A stretch of 47,611 bases of DNA, taken from assembly GCA_015501075.1 (NCBI GenBank), contig JADNYJ010000261.1, positions 1 through 47,611 on the forward strand. Direction: 5' to 3'. The notes under the pieces are model-generated. The model had not been told where the DNA came from. It worked only from the letters and a program-made list of their open reading frames with translations, and did no database searches. Position numbers and translations under genes: made by a program. Source of the stretch: Gymnopilus junonius (taxonomy: Eukaryota > Basidiomycota > Agaricomycetes > Agaricales > Galerinaceae). Of this stretch, positions 11,829 to 24,270 are shown piece by piece (the first letter of the stretch is position 1; every line of letters begins with the position of its first letter).

Positions 11829-11915
11829 GAGACCTACTACCGCCTTGAGAAGAAGCTCATTGACACCAAGTTCCGCACCTCCTTCATCGCTGTCGCTCGT
11901 CTCTTTTCCGACTAG
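11829..11915 (+). other. Codon-biased exon remnant of unknown gene
   Basis: An 87-bp stretch reads ETYYRLEKKLIDTKF then RTSFIAVARLFSD and stops. Codons are strongly NNC-biased (ctc, gac, acc, aag, ttc, cgc, atc), unlike surrounding DNA, which suggests a piece of a highly expressed gene. Downstream the frame soon meets a second stop. I cannot name the source protein. It may be a pseudogene fragment or chance. Confidence 0.3.
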
Positions 11916-12343
11916 CTGCTCAAGGATCTTGACTAGGTCGAGAGAAAAAGCTCTTGGGCAGCATAGCTTTAATGGACTTCTTGTCGCTGATTGAAGGTTT
12001 TCATTTTATTTTCTTTGTGCATTTTCGTCTCTTCTCATATGTATAGTTATCAAGTAATTATAACGAAGTTCATTTGACAAATGTACCTGACAATATATCC
12101 TCCATTTGCAGGCCACTTGTTCCTATTGGACCTTTCCAGTTAACCTACCTGCCTAGCAGGCTTGAAACACATGATATTATATTTTCCAAGAAAGATATAG
12201 GGTACATATAAGCAGCCAAGAAATTAAAAGTGATATAGGGTATAAATTACCGGGCCTCGTTGTGTAATGCCATGAATTGAAACAAAATTTAAACCAAAGA
12301 TGACTTGTACGTAAAAATGAGAAACTCATATGGCATTGAATAT

Positions 12344-15300
12344 TTACCAGTCAAATTCGTCGTAACCGTCACTGTCAATGTCGAGTATCGGAAAGTCAGA
12401 ACGTGTCGACCTTCTCGGACGAGGAGGGATAGTTATAGAAGGCACCCGGGATTCAACATCATTACTGCTTGGATGTGAACCAGGCATTATGAAGTCGTCA
12501 TGAGGTCCACTGGGGTATAGAAATTCATTTCCGTGATCTTCTTCGCCCTCGTCATCACTCATAGGAGATGCAGAAGTTTGTTTGCGAGTGGGTGGTCGAC
12601 TAGTTACCTGCTGTGCATTTTCTTGCCTTTTGTTCGATTCCTTGTCTTGATTTCTCCGTTGGCCTTCTTTTGATCATGTTCAGCCAGCATGGCAGGGTAA
12701 GTTGCATATTTGCCTTTCATATGGTCGGCAAAGACGTGGTCATACTTGACACATGTTAGACGAATGATATCAATAGCCTACACAAAACAACCCCATTTCA
12801 GCATGAGCAATGATTCTGGTGAAAATACAAACCTCATCTCCTCTTGAGAAAGCGGCAATGATGTCTTCTTCCCTTACAGAGTGCCCATTGCCACGTTGAA
12901 TAGCTTTTATTTCATCCTGATGGCCTCTTCATATGGGGAGACATCAGTGCCGTTCCCCACTGGAATAAGGCCAGCCAAGCGCAGAGCAATCCTTGCACGC
13001 ATCGCAACATAGACCTCAAATCGCTTGGTGTCAAGCAAAGCCTGGCCCATTGTCGTTTAACCTGTACGGTAAAAAGAGACAAATGAGATCCTCTGAAGCA
13101 TCGTCTTTGAAACAAAATTCATCACCTCCTCTGTCAATGCCTGAAACTGCTCTGCATTCACTTGACCACATAGCACACATTCATAATCGCCAAGATATTT
13201 CCACACAACTGGATTTTTCTTCTTCGAAGTAGGGGTGACCTTATGGAATACACTCCACGGTGGATCCGAGAGTATTTCATGTCGGGACGAGAATATCAAC
13301 CCTGGTTCACCAGGAGAAGTCGGCATGGCAGGGTTGAGGTCTAGCTTAGGGAAGACAAGGCGTCGTAAAGAAGGTCCAGAGGGGTTTCGGTCTGCAGCAA
13401 TGAACTGAACCCATTGTTGGTCGCTCCCTCCGTAAGCTAGTCGGAGAAAGGTGCGAGGTATTTGAAGATCATGAGGTTGTGGCGAGATTGGGAGAGGTGC
13501 TGCCGAGCCAAGGCAGGACTTCTTCATGTCCTCCAGAAGGGAGGGACTTGCTGATCGCAGCGTTGATATTGAAGATGTGGATGCAGATACATTTCGTTTG
13601 AAGGGGGAGGTGCTCGGTCGAGTAGACTGAGAGCGCCCAATGAGATTCTGAGCAACAATGGGCCTTGACGGATTGAGAGTGATCATGGTTGGAGGAGCAC
13701 TTGCAGTTGCTTCTGACATCTGGCCACCACCCGTAGAAGAGCCTGGAAGGCTCGACACCTGCCCATTGGTTGTGGTCTGCGGTTGCATCAAGGCTGAGAT
13801 CATAGCAGCAACAAGCATCGCGGCGGAATTCTGCGAGGAATTAACATTTGCATTAGCTGTCACTGCAGCAGAGGATGAACTGGCAGGTGTATGCGCAATC
13901 GCAGCGCTGGATGGAGCTGTTTGTTCCTTCTGACTATATGCGCTTTTCACTTGCGCTGGCGGTAGCTGAGTGAAAACAGACATAGTAGTATTCCTCTGCT
14001 GTCGAGAACATGAATGAAATGCCGACGAAAACAGCAAAAAAACTCACCACTTGGGCTTGACCTTCCGATGCTCTATGAGGTTGAGGTTGGGCTGACGAAG
14101 GCCCAGGCAAAGAAGACACTGACGAGCTGGGAGGATGAACAAGAGCTGGAGCAACACCGACTACTTGAGTTCGACTAGTCGCATTTACCCTCGGTACAGG
14201 CGCAGAGGCAGAAGCAGAAGTGGCTGAAGCGGAAACCTTCGGTGGTGCAGTCGACGACGCTGGCACAGCCACGGCTTGAGCTTGAGTTTGGCTCCTGGAG
14301 GACGAAGCACTCGTCTGGTTCTACCAAATTCAATTGAATTATCTGCCCCTAAAAGAGCGATAACAGACACCTACCTGTTGAGCTTGAAGCGTTTGCCCGC
14401 TGGATTGTGCACCAGATCGAAGTTGACTCTGTACTTGACCTTGACCTTGCAGTTGTGAGCCTCCAGCTGAGGACGCTGAATTCAAAATAGCAGGAGCAGA
14501 CGATGTTGTCACTACTGAGCCCATATTCTGAGATGCCATGTTCAGGTTGGCCCCCGGCGGAGGTACTGCAGCTGACCCGGTGGCAGCAGCAGCAGCAGAA
14601 ACCTTGGGCACTGGAGCAGCTGGAACTGGGGTAGCAGTTGCTTGAGCTGGTGTCAGGGTTTCAGAAAGAGAGGAGCGAGTCGGTTCCTATAGCCACAATC
14701 AGGAAGATTCAGTATTTCATAACATGAAAAAATGAGTAAATCATACCTGCTTGATGAGAGAAGTCGAGCCTTCGGCATCGCGATGAGATTGAGCTTGTTG
14801 TTGTGAATGTCCGGCTGGCAATGCTCTGGCTCTAGTAACAGCAGCACGGGCATGGGCTGACACTATTTTCTGAGACTGAAGATCCGCACCAGGCGCAGGC
14901 GCAGGCGCTGAAGCAGTAGCGGAAGCAGCTGAGATGGAGATAGCATTGGAAAGGACAGTCTGAGATTGAGCAATCGAATTCAAGATTGCTTGCTGCACAG
15001 GGGATTTCGGGCCCACGCTGGGAGCTACAGCTGCCTGCGAGCTACCAGCAGCCGAATGCAATGGTCGATCATTGGAAGCAGTCGTGACCTTCAACCTTGT
15101 CGGAAGCTAAAGATCTCAAATAGTTAGCCATTTGATTCCTATCTCTTAAATTCATAACTTGGCTGAAATGCTGACCGGTTTGTGACTACGACCCAACATG
15201 GCATCAGAGGACTCTATCTTCACCGGTACGCTTGCTGACGACGACGGCACATGTTGAGAAAACGCGCCTGACGCCGTGATCTGCAGAGTCCCGGACACAA

Positions 15301-17796
15301 AAGAGCCTATTGGAGTGACCGATGCTGGTCGCAAAGAAGCAGCTGGCGCAGGAGCGGCTGCAGGGATACCAACAGATACCTTGTCCACCTGCATAGTAGA
15401 AGACGACAATGAAGGCGGACAAGCTTGTGCACCGGTAGGAGGGACATCAGTGGAAGTTGAGGCGACAGTTGAGGTCGCAGCTTGTACCTGTGGTACAGGT
15501 GCGTTGTTTGAACTGGTGGATGCACGACTCGCAGCTTGTCCATCTCCTTGCATAGCCGATGTCGACGCAGAGGGCTTAACACCATGCCCTGATGGAACGG
15601 AACCAGCAGGGGCTGCACCTGATGCTTGTGGTAATGGTGGTGGTGGTACAGAACTAGAAGAAGTCGCGGCAGAACGGGGACCATGACCAGCAGCTTGCTC
15701 ATCCACCTCCATACCCGACGTCGGCGGAGACACAGAGGGCTGGACGCCACTGTCACATGGAACAACAGAAGCGGGTGCGGGAGCAGCAGGGGCGGAGGAA
15801 ACGGACATTACTTGTGGTGGTGGTAAGGCTTTGGTTGTAGGTACAGCAGCAGCCATTGACGACGAGGGCGAGCTAGCGGCAGAAGAGCAAGAGGAAGCGG
15901 GGTCTGTTGCTGTTACTGCCGGTCCTGCTCCAGAGGTAGACAATGATGTTGACATTGATACTGATGCAGGAGCGTCTATTCTACTACCACCCTGTGGTCG
16001 AGATTGAAACGCCACAGGTATGAGTGTAGGATTCGGAGCCGCCGTCCCCGCTTCTGCACCAGAAATAGGCGGATGAGATGCTGACGGGGCCAAAGCCAGT
16101 GTTTCTTTGACAGGCTGCGGTTGTGGTTGTGGTGGAGCAATCATCTTATTAGCCTGAATCTGATGCATTTGCTCGTCAGCAAACATTGAAAAGTAGGGCC
16201 ATCAACATTTACTTACCATAGCTCCAGGCGAAGATGTCGGGACAACACGATTCGTGTTCTCCTTTTTCTTCTCCTTCTCAGTAGCTGTCGTCACCGCTTC
16301 TTTGTCCTTCTCTTCATGCTAATACATCCACCCGTCAACAAACTTGGAAAAAGGTCGATAAGTCATCGATCTACTTACCGAATCTCTGAGTCTCGTCACG
16401 GTCACTTGGTTTTCCTTTTCCTTTCCTATTGAGTTTGGGATAGGAAAGGCCAAACGAGGCATGGTCGACTTTAGAGATCCTACAGCGGGCGTCACCATTT
16501 GACGAAACGCAAATGCTTTGTACGGTGAACCCGATTTCGCTTTAGCAGGAGGTGCAACGACCCCGTTTGATGATGCAAATTGAGAAACTGATGACGCAAT
16601 GTCCTGTGTGATAGGTTAGCTCGTTAGTTACAATGAAAGAAGGGACCATTCGGTGTACCTGTACAGTTGAAGCAAGAATAGGGCCAGCTTGTGCTGGGTT
16701 AACCGAATCCAAGTGGGATGAGGCTAGAGGAACAGTAGCTAGACTCGTATGCTTAGAGGACGAAATCTGACCAGCAGTGACAGGTGCTGCTGGGCTTCCT
16801 TCCACGTTCATAACGATATCTTCACATTTTTCGTTTCCAGACTAATATCATCAAGATTTCAATTAAGTTGAATTGCGCATGAGGTAAAAGATATATCAGA
16901 CCAATTCAGCATCTTCTTCATATTCAACCAAAAGTTTTACAAGACTGTTTTTAGAAGCAGTCGGTAAGGCTTGACCTGGGTCATTTAGACGGATAGCTTC
17001 AAATAGTAGTTGCTATATGGCAGCAGGTGATTAATGATGCAGCAGGCTAAGTTTAAAAAGCTTCCTTACGTTGAAACTAGCTATTTGCTCCATCGTATCG
17101 CGTTGTCTCTGTCGTTCTGCTTCTGCCTGTTTTTCGTACTGTTCAATTCTTTTGGTCAGATTGACGAGCTCTGATCAATAGTGTATATCCATCTCACCTC
17201 ATCTATGCGCCTCATCTTCTCTTCCAAACTAGCAAGTGCCGCCGTTGTAGCGTCCGACTTGAACCTTTTGAGACTGGGCTGCTCAACTTCGGGAATTTCC
17301 AATGACGGAGATCGTGGCTTCGGTACTTTCAGCTAGAATGAAGGCATTCTATGTTGAAATGACTTACCCTCTTCGACACAGGTGCCGACTGCGTTAAGGT
17401 AAAGGAAGTCCATAGTGCGACATGTTCATTTCGGGACTGCCATGGTTTGAGTCAGCGAAATACCTTGTAAATAGAGAGAGTTGAAGCACCAACCTTTTCA
17501 CTTGCTTTTACAGTGCATAAGAAAGCCTCCGTTTCTTTCAAAGCTGCCTCCCTTTCCGCCAGTTGGGCTTTCAGTTCCTCATTCTCGTGCCTCAACTCGG
17601 AATTGGTGTCTTGAAGCCCAGGAATTACAGCCGCCTCGCGCTGAAGCTCGACATTTTCATTCTCAAGAAACGAGACGCGTGATTGCAGCCTAGCGATATC
17701 ATTTCGGCTGGCTGTGAAGCGCTCCTTAAGCTGAGCGAATATATCGTCCGGCTCCGCGTCGAAAAGGGAAGTCTGAGTCCGCCGTTTCGTGTCCAT
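12344..17796 (-). CDS. Long low-complexity protein with N-terminal coiled coil and C-terminal DUF6697-like domain
   Basis: Starts MDTKRRTQTSLFD (17796) with a coiled coil containing FLENENVELQ and AAVIPGLQDTNSELRHENEEL, homologous to the first exon of the 24526 gene (ATIPGLRRDFADLKHKN). Many short introns follow. Exons include KRFKSDATTAALASLEEKM, QLLFEAIRLNDPGQALP, SPYKAFAFRQMVTPA and a very long Ser/Ala/Pro/Gln-rich middle (about 16186-13500). The C-terminal domain has PRTFLRLAYGG, PGEPGLIFSSRHEIL, WSVFHKV, VVWKYLGDYECV and a FEVYVAMRARIALRLAG segment, which I attribute from memory to DUF6697, a domain of unknown function known from agarics. The acidic end is ILDIDSDGYDEFDW. In the last 800 bp coding-like segments switch frame more than once. 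Some switches can be explained by short introns; one near 13040 and one near 12690 look like single-base indels. Probably nuclear, function unknown. Confidence 0.7.
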
Positions 17797-18580
17797 GAGC
17801 TGGTATTCTGGCGAGCTCCCCTCCGCTATCGGGAGGAAAATACTAACAGAAATTAACTGCTACGTAGGCGAAAGAAAAAGCAGAAATTGTTTCCGACAAC
17901 CGAGACGCGACCATTATGTAAAAGGAAGTAGTCGCTGCCGAGTTGGTACCTTATTTATGATGCCCGTTGGAAGAGGCCGTGAACATAGCGTAAACCGTAC
18001 CCCCGAAAAACCTGCTCCTCATCTTAGGCCAGACTCGGAGAAAGAGGAGGGCTGAAGGGAGCATGGTGGAGTTGAAGAATTCGAACGCGCATTGTGCGCC
18101 TCGACGTCGGACTCCGGGACGGTGGCGGCGCGCCCACGTGAATTCCACTTCAAGCGGAGATTCAAAGTTCCGCCTTCGAGTGCACTCCGCATATAAAATT
18201 ATATTCTATGGCTTTTCTCAAGGGGATAACGAGGTGCACCTCCAAAATAAGGTGCACGTCGACGAAGCGTCTCGGTCCCTGAACGAACCCTTCAAAATCA
18301 GGCAAGCTGGCCATACGTTGCTCCTTGAGACAACCAAGGAAAAGTGATGGAAAAACAGATAATTCCACATTATGTGAGGCTCTCGGGATTGCGTATTCTT
18401 GTACCTTGCTTGTCTTGCATCAGGTTCAGGTGGGTTTTTCCCCGTAGTTCCATCTATGTTTAACCTGCTGGAAGTCATTTCGGCCAACATGTATTTCCAT
18501 GATAAAGTCAGTAAGAATTGAACAGGCTCCATGTTACTGCCGTCGTACTTTAGGTATAGTAGAGTTAAGAAAGCGCGGAT
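17797..18580. other. Intergenic region between DUF6697-like gene and XPF-like gene
   Basis: Upstream region of the minus-strand DUF6697-like gene and 3' flank of the XPF-like gene. Apart from the conserved block at 18124-18169, I see no gene; short open frames here have no recognisable content. Confidence 0.5.
18124..18169 (-). promoter_or_regulatory. Conserved upstream block (ggcgcgcc / cacgtg / tctccgcttgaag)
   Basis: Read on the minus strand, this block carries gaatctccgcttgaagtgg, then a cacgtg E-box-like core, then ggcgcgcc. It lies about 330-370 bp upstream of the 17796 start. Nearly the same arrangement occurs on the plus strand at 41264-41320, and the core aatctccgcttg recurs at 29325-29336, about 75 bp upstream of the 29407 gene. 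Recurrence in the same orientation relative to related genes suggests a regulatory module or a relic of duplication. Function is inferred only. Confidence 0.4.
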
Positions 18581-21500
18581 CTATGAAAAATCGTCCGAAG
18601 AGCTATCCATAGCACGCAGCCGAGTTTCAATATCTATATTACATGCAGCCTGTGGCGACGAAGCGTTATCGTCAGCTATGGGTAAGGGGGCAAAGGCAAA
18701 CACAGAGGAAATGGCGAAAATAAAGGAAATAGTGAAATGACATACAATTATTTCATCAGCAAGCAAACCCGCGCAGACCCCCGCACGCTCTTCAGGCAAT
18801 AAATGCAAAAAGTCCCGGAGTGGCAACTGGCTGAGGATGATGGACGCCGAGAAGTGGTTCAGGCCTTGAACGTCCGCCAAGCAATCTTCTTCGTCCTGAA
18901 TATCACATCAACGTCCGAACAGTAAAAGAAAACAGACAAAGCGGACAAGCAACCGACCTCAGAGTAATCTTCGCCCAACCACCTCCTCTCACCCCAGATC
19001 ATACCACCCGTCCCATCCCTCTCCTCCGCTCGATCTCCAAACCAACGCGTAAACAGCGCAGCCTCACGAACATTATCTGCAAAAGCATATTGCACTTTCG
19101 TCTCAGCTCTTTTCGACCCACAGGCCTCGGCAATATTGATATCTCTTCTGAACTTCTTGATAGCTTTGACGATCGGCGGTGTATAGGCGTACAGTGATGA
19201 TGATGACGATGATCCACTTGCCGAACCCCCAACTCGGTTTGTATTGGCCCTCTTCGACAATTGCTCCGGGTACGCCTCAAATACGACCAACAAATGGTTA
19301 TATATCCACGACTGCTTGGACACCCTATCCACATAGGCCTCGCACCTCGCAGGAAGGGTGAACAGCGAAAGAAAAACGACAGCACAATATGGATCCAAGA
19401 TCAAATCAACTCCGCCTAGGGAATATCTCTCGACAAGCTCAACAGCACTCTCTTCAGAACCGAGCTCACGAACCAGGGCATGTTTTTGGATGAGGTCCAG
19501 AGATGCCATATATCGGTGAATAGAGCCTGGCGGAGCGAAGGCCGTCGTGGAGAAGACGAGGGTGTCTTTGCTGACCAACTCCGAAGGCAAGCCAGGCCGC
19601 CGTTCTTCATCCACAGGGGTCAGATTAGGAAGAATTGGAGTAGGCTCAGGTATTGACCTGACAGCTGGAGCAGGAGCTGAGACTTTCCTGGCACGCAAGT
19701 GGGCGAACGTGAAGCTACCAAGCGACTGTGATGCCAGCTTGGGTTCATACGCAGTAGAGAGTAATGAAGGACCAGCACCGTCCTCCTTATCGACTAACAC
19801 AGAAGTTCGAGGGGTTTCGTTCTTTTCACACTTTTGGTTGTCTGCCTTTACTTGCTCAGGTCCTTGATCATGGCCATATTCCTTTTCATTTGGGCAAACT
19901 GACAACGTTAACAACGTTACTTTCGGAGTTTGGCCTCCGGGAAAGGCGTACTGCGAACCAAATGACAAAGACTCAAAGCTCCCGCCCCCGTCCGGGTAAG
20001 GATAGTCGTGGTCGTCGACGTCGTTTCTAAATCCTCCTGGCACCTGGTCGGCCTCAAACATGTTGACCAGTTGGTCAGCAGCATCAAGGGGAGTTGTGTA
20101 AGATGGATGAACGTCCATCACATAGTCTTGGTTATGGTCATATTCATGAGCGTAGCCCACTGAACCCGTCCATCCCTGTTCTTGACCCTGATATCCGTAT
20201 CCATAACCAAGGTCGTCACCTGCACCTTCCATACCACGCTCGCTATCGTCCAAGAGCACGGAGGAAGAATAAGGCGATGTAGGCGGCGGAAGGTTTTCCT
20301 TGTCTTCATCATAGTCTCCATTTCTGACTCCATCATACTCATCGTAAGCACCCCTGGGATGACTACCTGATCCGGATCCAATCCATGGCGCAGCTGAAGG
20401 TACAGACAGACCGACATGACCATAGTCAAAGCCGTCATCGGAAAAAAATGTCCCCTCGGGATAAAGAGGTTGCTGTTGTCGCAGTTGGGCAAATTCATCC
20501 TCGGAAAAGGGTACGGCATCCTGAGGAGGAGGAATGTGCGACCGAAGTCGAGCAGCACCCAGCCTGGGCACCATAACATCACTAGCACCAGGAGCGACCT
20601 GTTTGACATCGTCTAGGCTCAATCTGCGTCGTTTATTAGGCCTCTCATAACCTTCTTGGGGGCAATCGTCTATGGAAGAACGATGGCCAGCACTGGGAAT
20701 ATCATTGCCTCTGACTCCGACATCTATTTCTTTATCTCCAGCTGTAGGAGCAGGACCAGCAGGGACTGCGACACCGTCATCGACGGTATTCACACCACCG
20801 TTTTCTTCCTCGTCGTCATCTTCATCTTCAACCACCCGACCTTCAACCCTCGCCAACCTCCGTCTCTCCTGCCGGTTCAACACGATCTGGAATCCTTCCG
20901 ACATAAACGAATATGCCTCAGGCGGACGGTAGAATTCTATCTCACGCCAAGCAGACCCGAAACGTTGAGCATCCACCAACTCCTCTGATTTCTGAGTGTG
21001 ATGTGTAGTCACGTCATCTGGGTCGATGTCGATTTTGAGTATCTTGAAAAGCTTTTCAACTTGAACGGGGTCCGCAGGAGCACCGTCAACGTGGGATATA
21101 TCGTCAAACAGCTCTTGAACGCCAACGAGTTCGACAACGGAAGGAAGCTTCTTGTCAACCGTGAAAGGTCTGAATAAAAAGCATTGTCAGCATCGAGCCG
21201 CCTGCAAAAATGTAGACGAGGATGGAAAGAAAAAGAGACGCACATCCACGACAAAGCCAGCCCAAGCGACTGCCTTCCCTTCGCCTTCTTCAAAAACTGG
21301 TGAGGTGGCTTCGTCTTTGTTGAGAATCGTGCACCGCCACTGGTACTGTCACCAGTTAGAGGAGGGATCAAGAAATCCGCAAAGGATTTTGGGACATGCA
21401 GCCAATTCAGGTCTGTGCTAGATGGGCAGGCGTTGGGCGGAGGCAAGTTTGGAACTAAGAGCGGCAGAGGGTGCGTCAGGTCAAGATAATAAGAGAATTA

Positions 21501-23416
21501 AGCATGGGTTTTCATACCTTCCCAGAGCTTGCTTTCTTTTTCTTCAATTTTTTCATTCAAAATCATATTCTGTGCCGCCTCAATACTGCCTTCATAGAAC
21601 TCCTTCAGCTCCGCATCAAGATCCTTTTCTTCTTGATTAAGTCGACCCTTATTTTTTCCTTGATCGGCATCATCCTCAGCAACGTTCAGGACAGACGGGG
21701 GCTGTCCGATGAGTGAGGATGGCATTGGTGACGACGGAAATAACTGGGCCCTGTCTGCGTCTTCTTTGGCAGGAAGTGATGCACCGGCCGCAGGTATGGG
21801 CTTTATCTTGCTGGTCTTGGACAGAATAGGCCCGAGGAACGTCTGTAATCTGAGCACAAAACGCCGTCAGCATCATGAAAAGAGTTAATCAGGCGGACAA
21901 AATAGCGACGTACGTCTTTCCAGCCAATATATGCGGCATGACTCCGCTTTTGCCTCCGATTTTCCGTGAACGAGGTATCATGACTTCTTCTGCGGAAAAA
22001 AGGTCAGCTCCGGACCAAATCAGCAGTAGAAGCGTAGAGAAATGAATATGAATAGCAGATGTAGCCACATACCCATCTTTGCATTTTCAGTTTCTTCAAC
22101 CAAAGGTGGATCCGTTGTAGGTGGCGAAGAGTTGAGGAACATTTCATTCAACTGGTCTTCATGATCACTATCGCTCTTTGCCGACGACGGCGTGGACGGA
22201 GGAGATGACTTGATAGTTTCTATATGACCATCCATTAGAAAAGCGGGCACAAGGACCAAATTGAAGGTGTACTGACCCCATCCGTCCACCACAACTAGAT
22301 TCTGCTTAGGAATGTCCGGGTCTGGGTCATCAACTTCGACCGTCTTCAAGGATACCACAGACGGTATATCAGCAAAGCCCTGGAGCTTCGGCAGAAAATC
22401 GGCCCCGCTGCCTTTATTGCTCGCGCCGCCACTCTCGCGCGCAGGGATACGAGATCTTGGAAAGAGGGGCACGAACTCTTCTTCAGAAGGCTTGTAGTCT
22501 AATTCTCCTGGAAATACCTTGCAGAGAAAAGAGGGATCGAGATATCGATTTTTGTACGCCTTGTGAGGGCGGAGTGCATTCGTAGTTGATTGAAGGAGGA
22601 ATTTGACGCCTGAAAGGTCTTCTGGGTTGATGTCGAAGGCCGTTTGTCTAAGGGAGCATGATAATTAGCGCATATATGCGAACAACTGGGAGATATTGTG
22701 GTCGGGCTGAGGATGAAGCTGAAAGGTCGTACAAGATCTCTTCCGGAACGAGCTTGGGTTCTTCGACGGGTTGTACGTGTATTGAGGCGAGTTTCTGAGA
22801 GTTAACGAGGGCTTGGTACGTTTCATGGCATGCTGGCTTAGCCTTCTTGCCAAGCTTAGGCGTTGCTTTGCGAGCTTGCCGTGTCAATGCTGGGATGAAT
22901 TCTTCCAGCGGCGGTTCGTCTGGCAGCGCATACAATCGCATCAGTTCGTGAAATGCCCTTGGAAAAAACGGAGCCGCATACAACTATCATTGCTCCAGTG
23001 AGTTTTCAACTTCTCCGTCCGCGGAATGCCTTTGGGAACAGCCCCCAGCCGCCTAATGTATGTCAATGCTTCTTGAGTAGTCTCTGGTGTTTCGTCGTAC
23101 GGATCCAGAGAAGAAAGAGAATGAATTTGAGATAAAGCCACAAATGGGTCTGGCAAAAGTGTAAACGAGTACGGGTCAGTCAGTGGGATTGGCTTCAGCC
23201 TTCCAATGAACTGGAAATTTTGGAAGAAAAGAATAATCGAGTCGAATCCTTGATTTTATGCGAAGACAAGAGACGGACCTCTGCTACCAAATCCTCGGTG
23301 AAGACGACATAGTTGGTGGTAAGATACGTGAGTGAATATTCGTACAGCAGATTTCGGATATGCTGCTTGAATTCTGTAGATTCCAGAGGGTCAGTATCGG
23401 GATTCATGGGCATCAT
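18581..23416 (-). CDS. Large protein with XPF-like C-terminal fold and HhH-like tail, possible Zip2/Shoc1-like meiotic factor
   Basis: Starts MMPMNPDTDPLESTEF (23416) and ends DIETRLRAMDSSSDDFS (18581). Exons carry LLYEYSLTYLTTNYVVF, LTDPYSFTLLPDPFVALSQ, LTYIRRLGAVPKGIP, MRLYALPDEPPLEEF, a DFLPKLQGFADIPSV segment, QSLGLALSWM joined to PFTVDKKLPS (LSWxPF), a long acidic/tyrosine-rich middle, then DTLVFSTTAFAPP, GGVDLILDPYCAVVFLSL, WIYNHLLVVFEAYP, VKAIKKFRRDI and DVQGLNHFSASIILSQLPL. The terminal 96-bp intron (gtatgt...ccacag) joins LLADEII to AACNIDIETRL in frame. The alpha/beta block followed by a helix-hairpin-helix-like segment is XPF-like without a visible nuclease ERKxxxD motif. With the LSWxPF motif this suggests a Zip2/Shoc1-type crossover protein; that is inference. 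The gene reads as intact, in contrast with its copy at 42203. Confidence 0.7.
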
Positions 23417-24270
23417 TTTCGAAAGTGAGGCTCGGAGGTCAATCAGTAAGGATAAATGGAAAGCAATAAGACAAAGTCAAGGCAGAGTGCACAGGTTTCA
23501 AAGGAATAAGACAGAATTCAAAAAAAATTGGTCCTGGTCATGATATTGCCCGTTGTGGACATCGGAGACAAACGATGAGCTCGACTCCGGAGTAGGAAGG
23601 GCGCCATACGTTGGCATTGTTTGGTTCGGAGGACAGTCGTGTGAACTTTATTTTCTTGATTGGAACTGGGCTCTCCTTCCCACCACCACCATCCCTCCCA
23701 GATTCCCCCTCAACATTCTCTGGTCACCTCTATCGACAACCGCTGTGTATGTACTCCAGAACTAAATACAAATTTTCTTTGCTTTCCAAAGCTCACTCTG
23801 CATGATTGCTTCCTTGTCATTTCGTCTCTATCTTTTACCTCGTTGCGCACATGGCGTACTCGACCACCATGGACCCATGAACATAGTCAAGGCCTCAGAA
23901 CAATCTTTCTATCCTCGAGGCCTGTTACGTTCATGGAAGATCGACGACTTGTTTATCCTTGCTACTTGATTTCGTTTTGAGGTCGGGTGGGCTCACAGGG
24001 ATGCTGGTTTGCATAAAGTCTCTGCTGAGTTGAGTGTTGTGCTTCTCCTTCTGGAGTTGCCGTTGTCCCAAGATGACGACAACGCAACGCTCGTAGTTTT
24101 GGGACGTACATTGCTCCTTACTGTAATTGTCGCTTATTCACAATCATGTATCATAGTTTTCCAATTGACACTCCAACCTTTTTTACTGGGATGTTCATGC
24201 CTGAGATATTTGTCATTGATTTTCTTTTGTCTATCGCTTCGGTTTTTCGAACAGACTTGTGTAGTACCAT
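18692..24270 (-). repeat. Inverted segmental duplication, copy A (intact)
   Basis: Reverse complement of this segment aligns with 41362-46207, from the divergent upstream region (about 24270) to the terminal intron of the XPF-like gene (about 18692). Identity is high in coding parts, and long runs of 20-40 bp match exactly. The boundary at 18692 lies inside the last intron, where the two copies part after gtgtttgcctt. Copy A carries the intact gene. Confidence 0.85.

Noticed and set aside
13658..13933. Plus-strand open frame inside the DUF6697-like gene
   Set aside because: Mirror of alanine/serine-rich minus-strand coding sequence; composition explains its openness.
15276..15686. Cysteine- and glycine-rich plus-strand open frame resembling a small secreted protein
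   Set aside because: Antisense of the low-complexity exon; cysteines come from reversed Ala/Thr/Ser codons and there is no signal peptide.
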